64,000 nt of DNA from CAYZTD01 sp964638155 (GTDB lineage Archaea > Thermoplasmatota > E2 > DHVEG-1), in assembly GCA_964638155.1 (NCBI GenBank), contig CAZWYI010000007.1:10243-74242 (forward strand), written 5' to 3'. Each line of letters begins with the position of its first letter. Within the stretch, counting starts at the first letter, position 1. Positions 17,575 through 25,161 of this stretch are shown here, piece after piece. The position numbers and the translations under genes were made by a program. The notes below the pieces were generated by a model that was not told where the DNA came from, made no database searches, and worked only from the letters and a program-made list of their open reading frames with translations.

Positions 17575-18841
17575 AAACTCTCACCTTACCTGTTAGTAGA
17601 TCCTGCATTAGGCCTTTTTTTAATTCATGTAAATGTTTTAGTTCTTTTTTATTATCTTGTATTTGTTCATCTACTTTTGATAGAATTGATGCAATTTGTT
17701 TTTGTTCATCTAAAGGTGGAACAGGAAATTTAAATTTTACGAAATCTCTTTGATAAAGATGAGAAATCGTTGAACCTGCTTTTAGTATATTCATGAAATA
17801 ATCAAAATAAAATGAATTTAGGATATAATAAAGAAACTTTGGATAATACTCTCCATTAAGCGGTCTTAAAACAAAAATACCGCTGTTTAAGGTTGCAGGT
17901 TTTGGCAATGAGCTCACATAGGCTATTTTACCAATTGTGCCATCCTTTGTAACTAAAATATCTTCATTTTTTAGCTGAATGTTTTCATCCATGTTGTATC
18001 TATCTCCCTCAACATAAACACAAGTATCCCAGTTGATATCCCCATCATTAAAATCAGTACCAGTAACTAAAAGATAATTGCCCTTACTCAAATATTCTTT
18101 GGTAGTTAGTCCTTGCCACCCTATTCTTCCTTTTAAGAAAGAAGTATCTCCGATTGTTTTTAATTCCCATTTTTCTGGTAGTTTATAATTCTTTAAACCA
18201 ATTTTCCTCTCATTTAAATTATTATGAAAAACGCCTTTTGTAAGAAGCTTCTGCATCAAACCTTTCTTCAATTCTTCAGTTCTAGAAATTATATTTTCAG
18301 TTAAATCAATTTGTTCATTAACTTTTGATAATATGTCAGCGATTTTTTGTTGTTCATTTATTGTTGGGATCAAAATCTTTATTTTACCAACTCTTTCCAG
18401 AGCTAATTTTGGTTGAGATGTTGTACCTTTTAACCTCTCTATCTGAGATTGAGCTAATGAAGATTCTAAAAAATGATGCAAAAACTTTTTGTCAATATTT
18501 TTTAAATTTGTTATTTTAGCTGCATTTTCTGTGAGATTTGCATTATTTAATTCTTTTGGGATAATTCCAACTAAACCTATTGTTCCTGCTATGGATATAT
18601 ATACATCATCTGAAGATATTTTATATCTTTTAATTTTGTTATGTACTTCTGGTTTTAAATATAAAATACTTTCTTTTTTAACAGATCCTTTTTTAAAATC
18701 AGATACCCGTATATAAGGAAAATTCGTTTTATACTCTACTAACTTTTCACCTTTTGGAAGGCGTTTACCGCCTTTTATTTTTGATATTTCTTCTAATTTT
18801 TTCATTTCCCAGCCATCAGGAACATCTAAATCAAAATTCAT
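17567..18841 (-). CDS. hsdS: Type I restriction-modification specificity subunit S
   Basis: Sets the DNA target of the complex. The 424-residue protein has the usual two target-recognition domains, starting at VPDGWEMKKLEEISKIKGG and near LPEKWELKTIGDTSFLKG. Each is followed by a conserved helical spacer: NEQQKIADILSKVNEQID ... KKGLMQKLLT and DEQKQIASILSKVDEQI ... KKGLMQDLLTGK. The two spacers are clear internal repeats. The gene sits between the AlbA-type regulator and HsdR, overlapping the latter. The target sequence cannot be predicted by eye. Confidence 0.93.
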   Translation of the reverse strand: MNFDLDVPDGWEMKKLEEISKIKGGKRLPKGEKLVEYKTNFPYIRVSDFKKGSVKKESILYLKPEVHNKIKRYKISSDDVYISIAGTIGLVGIIPKELNNANLTENAAKITNLKNIDKKFLHHFLESSLAQSQIERLKGTTSQPKLALERVGKIKILIPTINEQQKIADILSKVNEQIDLTENIISRTEELKKGLMQKLLTKGVFHNNLNERKIGLKNYKLPEKWELKTIGDTSFLKGRIGWQGLTTKEYLSKGNYLLVTGTDFNDGDINWDTCVYVEGDRYNMDENIQLKNEDILVTKDGTIGKIAYVSSLPKPATLNSGIFVLRPLNGEYYPKFLYYILNSFYFDYFMNILKAGSTISHLYQRDFVKFKFPVPPLDEQKQIASILSKVDEQIQDNKKELKHLHELKKGLMQDLLTGKVRVSV

Positions 18842-18875
18842 TTTCTACTTCCTTTTCCACTCCATTCAAAACGTT

Positions 18876-20234
18876 TTATTTATCAATAACTTCCCAATGA
18901 CCTGTTTTAGCTGAACCCTCTCTTTTTACAATTCCCTTATCTTTTAATTCATTCATTTGCCTGATAATTGTTCTTCTACTCATATCAACTCTTTCTACTA
19001 AATCATCATAAGTAATACTTGGATTCTTTCGTATCTCTATTAATATCTTTTTTTGAGTGTCACTTACAGTGCCAAATACAGTGTCACTTACAGTGCCAAG
19101 AACTCTTTTACTATAATTATTACTCTGAAGATCAGGTCTATTAAAAATAATCCTAAACCAGATATTCTTATATTCTATTACAGGTAAAGAAAGCCGGTAA
19201 TCTTTCATTGCATCATTAATTCGTTTAATACCAGAGCCAATCTTTTCAACAAGATCTGCACGCTGCATCATAGAAAACAAAAAAACATTTTTTGGATGAC
19301 TGCCGCTTAATAAATCCTCAATTGTAATATTTTGAGGATAAGATGCAGGATTAATAATTTCCACTGAGTTTTTAAAAATATTAACCTGAATATGCGAAGG
19401 AGAAAAATAATCTCTATGCGCAATAGCATTCAAAAGTGCTTCACGAAGAGCATCTTCAGGCAATTCTAAATATTCCTCGCGTTCCGTTTTAATCACATAC
19501 TCTGTATTTAGCTTATTTTTTAGATATGATATAGCTTCTTCATAATTTGAAATCAAATCATTTTCAAAGACTTTCTTATCAAGTACTGTATGTTTAGAAT
19601 CACCCTGAAATAAAACACAAGTGATATTTGCATTTAAAAAAAACCTAGATATATTTTTACAAAAAAACAAAACACCTGAATTATTAAGTTTGTTATTTTC
19701 TAAAAATCCAAGATTTTTCAAAAACCGTTCCTTAGAAATCGTTAATTTAATTTCAGTTCTATCTAAAAACTCTTCAAAAGCATCATTATTAAAATCGGTT
19801 TTATAATCAAACTTAGAATTTATTTTTTCATCAAACTTTATTTGTCCTTGCTGCTGAAAAAACAACAAAATTTCTTCTCTATCCAACTGTTGTGAATTTG
19901 AACCAATTCTAATATAAAAATGACCATGAACAGCATACGGTTTATCTTTTCCCTCAGGAACAGATATAACTATTAAATTATCAACAGTTGTAACTTCAAC
20001 AGAAAAAGATGGATCCATATTCCTTGCAATATCATAAATCTTTGATTTATCAGAATTTGTTAGATTATATCCAACAACTTCACCTTTGTCATCAACACCA
20101 AGAATTATTCTTCCACCTTTGCTGTTTGCAAAAGCACATATTTCCCTATCAATTGAACTAGTAAATTGTTTTTTAAATTCAAGTGTGTAACCTTCACCTG
20201 TTTTAATCAACTCAAGTAATTCTTTTTCATCCAC
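18876..20234 (-). CDS. AlbA_2/Schlafen-type ATP-binding regulator within the restriction operon
   Basis: A 452-residue protein. Residues about 10-125 form the AlbA_2 (Schlafen-like) domain (YTLEFKKQF, CAFANSKGGRIILGVDDKGEVVGY, VPEGKDKPYAV). The centre has a HATPase_c_4 segment (LREALLNAIAHRDY ... RADLVEKIGSGIKRIND). The C-terminus is a winged helix (ITYDDLVERVDMSRRTIIRQMNELKDKG). The linker carries a doubled 8-residue unit GTVSDTVF/GTVSDTQK. Such genes recur between hsdM, hsdS and hsdR (R-linked genes), possibly as regulators or anti-phage effectors. It follows HsdM after 89 bases. Confidence 0.88.
   Translation of the reverse strand: MDEKELLELIKTGEGYTLEFKKQFTSSIDREICAFANSKGGRIILGVDDKGEVVGYNLTNSDKSKIYDIARNMDPSFSVEVTTVDNLIVISVPEGKDKPYAVHGHFYIRIGSNSQQLDREEILLFFQQQGQIKFDEKINSKFDYKTDFNNDAFEEFLDRTEIKLTISKERFLKNLGFLENNKLNNSGVLFFCKNISRFFLNANITCVLFQGDSKHTVLDKKVFENDLISNYEEAISYLKNKLNTEYVIKTEREEYLELPEDALREALLNAIAHRDYFSPSHIQVNIFKNSVEIINPASYPQNITIEDLLSGSHPKNVFLFSMMQRADLVEKIGSGIKRINDAMKDYRLSLPVIEYKNIWFRIIFNRPDLQSNNYSKRVLGTVSDTVFGTVSDTQKKILIEIRKNPSITYDDLVERVDMSRRTIIRQMNELKDKGIVKREGSAKTGHWEVIDK
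19056..19099. repeat. 24-bp tandem duplication in the AlbA-type gene
   Basis: Two 20-base identical cores (19056-19075 and 19080-19099) at a 24-base period encode GTVSDT twice. They lie just before the winged helix. Tandem repeats at this linker are typical of the family. Confidence 0.75.
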
Positions 20235-20263
20235 AATTATCCCTCAAATTATTGAAATACTTA

Positions 20264-20308
20264 ATAGTAGTAGTGGTAGTAGTACTAATAGTAGTTTTAA
20301 TAGTAGTC
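20264..20308. repeat. Degenerate trinucleotide repeat between hsdM and the AlbA-type gene
   Basis: Runs of TAG/AGT triplets (ACT on the minus strand) fill most of the 89-base gap between the HsdM stop and the next start. The repeat is imperfect, interrupted by GGT, ACT and TTT triplets. Confidence 0.7.
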
Positions 20309-20323
20309 AATTTTATAACACTA

Positions 20324-21838
20324 TCAGTCACAATAACCCAACTCTTTCAAATAACCCTGCATTTCTTTATAACTCTTCTCACGAACCTCAATCACTCCTT
20401 TCAAATCCTTATTTACACTACTTACATCAATATCTGGCTCAGGATCACTTGTATCAACATAAAGAGATACATTTAAATTATAATCATTTTCAATGATATC
20501 TTCAACTGAAACAACACTACAAAACTTATCAACATCTGAAAAAGAATCAAAAGCATCAACAATCTTAGAAATATGTTTTTCACGTAAAAAATTCTGAGCT
20601 TTTCCCTCTTCATATTCAGAAGATGCATCAATAAATAAAATTTTTCCACGACGATTTTCTTTTTTATTTTTATTAAAAACAAGAATTGTACCCGGACTAC
20701 CTGTATTAAAAAACAGATTAGCAGGAAGAGCAACCACAGCTTCAATAAGATCATCATCAATGTAACCCTGCCGACATTTCTTTTCAGAATTACCTCGAAA
20801 TAAAACACCGTTATCAAGAACAATACCAAGCATGCCATCAGATTTCAAAGTTGATGTCATATGCTGAATCCACATCCAATCCCCAGACGACTTTGGAGGA
20901 AGACCATATTTCACACGATTATATGGATCACCTTTCTCAAGCCATTCACGACTCCACTCTTTTTGATTCCACATGGGATTAGCAAGGACTCTATCAAAAA
21001 CCATAAGAGTACCACCATCAACCATCTTTGGTTCAGCCATAGTGTCACCCTTAAAGATTTGAGCGTCAAAAACACCATGCAAAAGCATATTCATCTTACA
21101 AATAGCCCAAGTGTTCAGGTTTTTCTCCTGACCATATAACGAAACCCGGGATTTATCAAGACCTTTTTCTTCGAGATACTTAATACTCTCAATTAACATA
21201 CCGCCCGAGCCAACAGTAGGATCACAAATCTTCATACCCTCAGCAGGTTTAAGTAGGCGAACAAGAAGTTTAACAACCTCAACAGGAGTATAAAATTCAC
21301 CACCTTTTTTACCAGAATCATCAGCAAAATGTTTAATCAAATACTCATAAGAACCACCTAGAATATCAGAACTTTCAAGGTTTGAATTACCAAGATTATG
21401 TTTACTAAAATGCAAAATAAGCTTATTTAAAACAGCATCAGAAATACGATTCTTATCATTAAAATCAATAGCAACTAAAACACCCTCAAGAGACGGATTT
21501 TCATGCTCAAGTGTTTCAAATGCTTTATTTATTGCAGCACCAATATCAACACTAACTTTTTTAATTTCAGACCAGTGGGCACGCTTTGGAACCATAAATG
21601 AACCATGATGCCAAGAAGGATCAGATCTTGCTATCTTTTCAGCTTTTAGAGAATCAATTCCATCAGAAACAAGTTCAGATTTGATACGCTCAACATTCTC
21701 ATCAAACTGATCAGATAACCGCTTTAAAAAAAGCATACCAAAAATATACTGCTTATACTCAGAACTATCAATAGAACCACGTAAAATATTAGCTGACTGA
21801 TAAAGATGAGAATTAAGTTCACTTTGTGTTAGCGCCAT
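20324..21838 (-). CDS. hsdM: Type I restriction-modification methyltransferase subunit M
   Basis: Adenine-N6 methyltransferase subunit, 504 residues. The N-terminal HsdM domain includes ANILRGSIDSSEYKQYIFGMLFLKRLSD. The methylase core has GEFYTPVEVVKLLV, the SAM motif I DPTVGSGGMLIES, and catalytic motif IV ANPMWNQKEW, a type I variant of NPPF. The start is backed by a strong GGAGG site ending 5 bases before the ATG. It leads the M-AlbA-S-R-peptidase operon. No truncation is seen, so with HsdS it should methylate host DNA. Confidence 0.95.
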   Translation of the reverse strand: MALTQSELNSHLYQSANILRGSIDSSEYKQYIFGMLFLKRLSDQFDENVERIKSELVSDGIDSLKAEKIARSDPSWHHGSFMVPKRAHWSEIKKVSVDIGAAINKAFETLEHENPSLEGVLVAIDFNDKNRISDAVLNKLILHFSKHNLGNSNLESSDILGGSYEYLIKHFADDSGKKGGEFYTPVEVVKLLVRLLKPAEGMKICDPTVGSGGMLIESIKYLEEKGLDKSRVSLYGQEKNLNTWAICKMNMLLHGVFDAQIFKGDTMAEPKMVDGGTLMVFDRVLANPMWNQKEWSREWLEKGDPYNRVKYGLPPKSSGDWMWIQHMTSTLKSDGMLGIVLDNGVLFRGNSEKKCRQGYIDDDLIEAVVALPANLFFNTGSPGTILVFNKNKKENRRGKILFIDASSEYEEGKAQNFLREKHISKIVDAFDSFSDVDKFCSVVSVEDIIENDYNLNVSLYVDTSDPEPDIDVSSVNKDLKGVIEVREKSYKEMQGYLKELGYCD

Positions 21839-21915
21839 TTTCTGCCTCCTCTCATAAAGATAGTTTTCATATAATAAGTATAATTTAAAGTGTTGTGGTA
21901 AAATAAAGTTTTTTC

Positions 21916-23184
21916 TTACTTTCTTCTTTCTTTTTTATATGTGTAAATGAACATAATCACCAATATCGAAAGAATAAGTAGTATAGCAGATAGATACAAA
22001 ATAAGTTGATTATCTTTGGTCCAATTGCTCATTAAAACAATAGTTAAATCATAATAAGATTCTTCATCTATAAAATTATGAGTCGACTCATTATAAAGAT
22101 AATCATTTCCTTCATCTTTAACAGTTTCTAAAGTAACATTACCTCTACCAATTTTAAGAGAATATTTTCCATATTCGTCTGTTTCAAAGCTCAAACCTGT
22201 TCCTTGTCTTATAAACCTATTATTTGAAAAAACTGTTACCTTTGCATTTGAAATAGGATTTAGATTTTGGTCAACTACAGAAATGTTTACATTTGAAAGA
22301 TCCCCTGAATATCTATAAGTTATGTCTTCAATTGTCCCATTTGAATACTCAGCAAAAACATATGATATATTTTTAGTTCTACTAGCATGTTTCTTTTCAA
22401 ATGATTCTGCAGTTAGATTGTATCCAGTTTTATTATCTCTCAGCACAACATTTGCCGGTTCAACAATAACCCATGTATCATTGATGTATACTTCAGTCCA
22501 AAGATGATCGATACCTTGACAAATAACGCTACGTGTCTTAAGACCTGCCATAGTTGCCATTTCTCTAAAAAATACTGAATGTTCTTCACAAGCACCACAC
22601 CTGCTTGTATAAACCCAAAGAGGAGGTTCTCGGCTGTTTATCCTAATACAAGATATGCAATAATATGGATCTCCATCACCAAATATTAAGCTTCCAAGTT
22701 TCGGATGCCCCCAGATGTTGAATATATTGCCAGAATATCTATCAAACCATTTTAATAAGGCAATTGTTTTTTCTTCATCATTTTTACATTTTGATACAAC
22801 ATCATCAACTTCTTTTTGTACCTCAGTTTTATTTGATTCTGCATTCCATTTCATAACAGATGAAGAAAATAATAACGGAAAAGACATCATTGAAAGCAAC
22901 AAAATTAAAAAAACAAGCATTATACAAACAAGATAAAACGAATCATAAGTTTTGGTTTTCTTAATAGTTGTCTTCTGTTTTTTATCTTTTTTTCTTTTCT
23001 CTTTTGATTTATGAACAAGATAATCAAAATAAAAAACAAGTGGAAGCAACAAAATATTGAACCATATTAAGATACAGGATATCATAAATATTGGGCCATT
23101 TGTGAAAAATAAAAAAGTAAAACATACGACACTAAGTATAAACTGTATAAATAGTATTTTTTTCGTTGTTTGACCTAATTTCAT
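21916..23184 (-). CDS. Membrane-anchored transglutaminase-like protein
   Basis: A 422-residue protein with three predicted membrane segments near the N-terminus (residues about 10-30, 32-55, 80-105) and one at the C-terminus (395-415). The extracytoplasmic transglutaminase-like core is at about 175-270: SRCGACEEHSVFFREMA carries the Cys, DHLWTEVYINDTWVIVEPA the His and Asp. A carboxypeptidase-regulatory-like beta domain (NLNPISNAKVTVFSNNRF) follows. It may cleave or crosslink peptides in the cell envelope. It is inside the island but separated from hsdM by 78 bases and may be cargo unrelated to restriction. Confidence 0.82.
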   Translation of the reverse strand: MKLGQTTKKILFIQFILSVVCFTFLFFTNGPIFMISCILIWFNILLLPLVFYFDYLVHKSKEKRKKDKKQKTTIKKTKTYDSFYLVCIMLVFLILLLSMMSFPLLFSSSVMKWNAESNKTEVQKEVDDVVSKCKNDEEKTIALLKWFDRYSGNIFNIWGHPKLGSLIFGDGDPYYCISCIRINSREPPLWVYTSRCGACEEHSVFFREMATMAGLKTRSVICQGIDHLWTEVYINDTWVIVEPANVVLRDNKTGYNLTAESFEKKHASRTKNISYVFAEYSNGTIEDITYRYSGDLSNVNISVVDQNLNPISNAKVTVFSNNRFIRQGTGLSFETDEYGKYSLKIGRGNVTLETVKDEGNDYLYNESTHNFIDEESYYDLTIVLMSNWTKDNQLILYLSAILLILSILVIMFIYTYKKERRK

Positions 23185-23295
23185 TTATCCCCCCACCCAT
23201 TAAAGTTGCATATAATTAGTAACTCTCTCTAATAAATTTTGCTAACAATTACTAAGCAGCTCAGATAACTTGTTATTTCTATAATTAATAAATAT

Positions 23296-23607
23296 TTAAT
23301 TATCTCTAAACAAGTGATTTATCCATTTCTCAGATTCATCATATAAATGCAAAAAAATGACGTTATAACCATTATTGCTGAATATTATTCTTCTATACTC
23401 ATAGTCGAATTCCCTTGAACCACATACCTCAACATAAATTCCAAAATTAGTTAGAAAAAAATCTGGTGCCCATACCCGGGGTCTCTTATTTTCATCCCAA
23501 ACAAAAACAGGATGCTCGTAAGACCATTTGATACCCATTTCTTTCAATACTTCAGCAACTTCTCTTTCAGCATTTGTCATTTTATCATAAACTGACACTT
23601 GTTTCAA
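23296..23607 (-). CDS. Small PD-(D/E)xK-like (DUF559-type) protein
   Basis: A 103-residue protein with a nuclease-like layout. MTNAEREVAEVLKEMGIKWSYEHP is the conserved first helix and strand. RVWAPDFFLTNFGIYVEVCG corresponds to the PD...ExK strands, with Cys where the catalytic Lys is normally found. The second half has YRRIIFSNNGYNVIFLH. It could be an altered or inactive Vsr/DUF559 nuclease. It is the last gene before the right island end, transcribed away from the tRNA. Confidence 0.65.
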   Translation of the reverse strand: MKQVSVYDKMTNAEREVAEVLKEMGIKWSYEHPVFVWDENKRPRVWAPDFFLTNFGIYVEVCGSREFDYEYRRIIFSNNGYNVIFLHLYDESEKWINHLFRDN

Positions 23608-23664
23608 CCTATCACCTCCAAAAAGAAAAAAGAAAGATTTTAGTTAGAAAATCTTCATCCATCT

Positions 23665-23704
23665 GCCACAACAGTATAAAAAGGGGTGAAAATGCTGTGC
23701 CAAA
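23665..23704. repeat. Inverted arm site inside the right island end
   Basis: The reverse-orientation partner of 12835-12873: on the minus strand it reads TTTTGGCACAGCA, then TCACC, TTTTATA and TGTTGTGGC. It ends 18 bases from the right direct repeat. Paired inverted arms at both ends suggest protein-binding sites used in integration or excision. Confidence 0.55.
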
Positions 23705-23722
23705 ACACTTCAAGTAAGAACA

Positions 23723-23740
23723 GCGGGCTTGTGGGGATTC
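23723..23740. repeat. Right attachment site, overlapping the tRNA-Lys 3' end
   Basis: Identical over 18 bases to 12798-12815. Here the sequence continues into a complete tRNA-Lys gene, so integration regenerated the tRNA at this side. The core covers the discriminator base, 3' acceptor strand and part of the T arm. Confidence 0.85.
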
Positions 23741-23797
23741 GAACCCCAGGCCAATCGGTTAAGAGCCGATTGCTCTACCTAGCTGAGCTACAAGCCC
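23724..23797 (-). tRNA. tRNA-Lys (CUU)
   Basis: A 74-base cloverleaf on the minus strand. The acceptor stem is GGGCTTG/CAAGCCC with G73. The D arm is GCTCAGCTAGGTAGAGC. The anticodon stem is ATCGG/CCGAT around loop CTCTTAA, giving anticodon CTT. The T arm is TGGGG-TTCGAAT-CCCCA. CCA is not encoded. A TATA-like stretch (CCTAAATATG, minus strand) lies 30-40 bases upstream. It is the integration target of the island to its left. Confidence 0.97.
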
Positions 23798-23891
23798 ATC
23801 AAGAAAAACATAGGGAGAAACAAGACGGCATATTTAGGCTTAACGATACCAAACAGCTCAAAAGTATTTACAACCATTTTACCATTTTTTC

Positions 23892-24416
23892 TCATTTAAT
23901 TATTTCCCAATAACCGCCTTTTGCAGGCCCAACTCTTTTTAGAACTCCATCTTCTCGTAATTTTCTAATTTGCCACTCAACACCTTTTTCAGATATCCCT
24001 ATCTTAGCTGCAATTTTTTTCATTGAAATCTGAGGATTCTCTTTAATTAAGAAAATAATTTTCTCTCTAGTTTTCTCCCTAGTTTTCTCCCTAGTTTTCT
24101 CCCAACTTTCTCCCCTGTTTTCTCCTTTAGGGGCAGAAAATGTTATGTGAAAATGATGATCTGTTGGTTTAATCTCTACTTTGTTATTATTTTTCTTGCA
24201 TTCCTCTTGTATCCTTTTTATTCCTGTGCCGACTTTTTCCATAAAATAAGTTCGCGATAAAAGGTCCGCGAGAAGTGTATTTCTAGGTTTACTTACGGTC
24301 CCAAATTCCTCTTTTTTAAGATATGGAACAAGACCGCCAGGGTTATTGATACAAATAAAATCCTTCATTTTCTCGACAGCAACTTCACCACAAAAATTGT
24401 TATTAATCTTTTTCAT
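23892..24416 (-). pseudogene. Truncated AlbA-family ATP-binding regulator
   Basis: Only the C-terminal half of an AlbA_2-type regulator remains: the end of the ATPase domain (FICINNPGGLVP ... RTYFMEKVGTGIKRIQEE), a linker with tandem EKTR units, and a winged helix ending GYWEII. The AlbA_2 domain and the LVNAIAHRDY part are absent. The start shown (ATG at 24416) overlaps the end of kptA by 14 bases and may not be used. The protein is related to the complete one at 18876-20234 (same winged-helix ending GHWEVI/GYWEII). It lies 94 bases beyond the tRNA, outside the island. Confidence 0.65.
24068..24103. repeat. Triple 12-bp tandem repeat (EKTR units)
   Basis: Three identical units TAGTTTTCTCCC at 24068, 24080 and 24092 encode EKTR/REKT repeats in the linker of the truncated AlbA-family gene. 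The unit length keeps frame on expansion or contraction. Confidence 0.8.
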
Positions 24417-25044
24417 CAATTTTAGAAATATATTTTGCATCAATTCCATCTGTAATATATACATCTTTTCCAGCGTGATATATTTTTATACCATCTTTTT
24501 TTGCTTTTTTTCCATCTATTTTTAGAATTATTGGTTCATCAGTTCTAACCCTTCCTGCTTCTTGTGCTTTTTGAATAGTACCTGAAAGATGCACATTTTT
24601 TCGATCAGTTGGATTAAGACCTCCTTCTAAAATCATATCTGTTTCTTCTTCAGTTACAGGATAATAGAATTCATCAATTTCAGCCTCAGGTAAATCAGAT
24701 AGATCTACATCAATAGTATGGCCATATGTTGCTCTAACCATTCCCCCATCTATTTGATATCTATCACGGGGGTCTGTTTCAACAAGAGCTTTTATATGTT
24801 TTTTTCTAAGCCAGTTAAAACCAGATCTACTTGTTCCTATTGCATCTATTAAATCTCTTATATCAACCCATCCATGACCATCCATCATCACACCAAGTTT
24901 TTCAGGAAAATGTCTAAGAGTTCCAGCCATTATTCTACTGAGTGAGCTAAGCTCCCCATCATTCATTATAAATTTTCCTTCTTTTTCGCAAATTGGACAG
25001 TTTTTATCTCGGAAATATCCATGTTCTTCACATTCTGATAACAT
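24403..25044 (-). CDS. kptA: RNA 2'-phosphotransferase (Tpt1/KptA family)
   Basis: Moves an internal RNA 2'-phosphate to NAD+, giving ADP-ribose 1'',2''-cyclic phosphate. The euryarchaeal N-terminal zinc motif (CEEHGYFRDKNCPIC) is present. The catalytic core has LSRIMAGTLRHFP (Arg-His), the winged helix GWVDIRDLIDAI, RDRYQIDGGMVRATYGHT, and LNPTDRKNVHLSGT with the conserved Arg/His pair. About 213 residues is normal. I used the ATG at 25044; a TTG at 25053 is an alternative start. Its product is a substrate type for macrodomains, and a macrodomain gene starts 118 bases away on the other strand. Confidence 0.92.
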   Translation of the reverse strand: MLSECEEHGYFRDKNCPICEKEGKFIMNDGELSSLSRIMAGTLRHFPEKLGVMMDGHGWVDIRDLIDAIGTSRSGFNWLRKKHIKALVETDPRDRYQIDGGMVRATYGHTIDVDLSDLPEAEIDEFYYPVTEEETDMILEGGLNPTDRKNVHLSGTIQKAQEAGRVRTDEPIILKIDGKKAKKDGIKIYHAGKDVYITDGIDAKYISKIDEKD

Positions 25045-25161
25045 ACTTACCAAAAGACCTTAATAAAAATACTCAGTATAAAATTTTTTACTCACCTATT
25101 TGTTGTCTTTTATGTTACTTACAAAAAAAATTTAAGTTAGTTTTAGAAAAAAGGTGAAAGT

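Noticed and set aside
20264..20308. CRISPR array
   Set aside because: Only short trinucleotide units without separate spacers; no cas genes are in the window.
20473..20838. A 121-residue minus-strand ORF in hsdM
   Set aside because: Shifted-frame shadow of the methyltransferase gene with no family likeness.
24068..24103. Tandem 12-bp repeats as a new repeat system
   Set aside because: EKTR-type repeats before the winged helix are common in AlbA-family regulators, so this was kept only as a local repeat.
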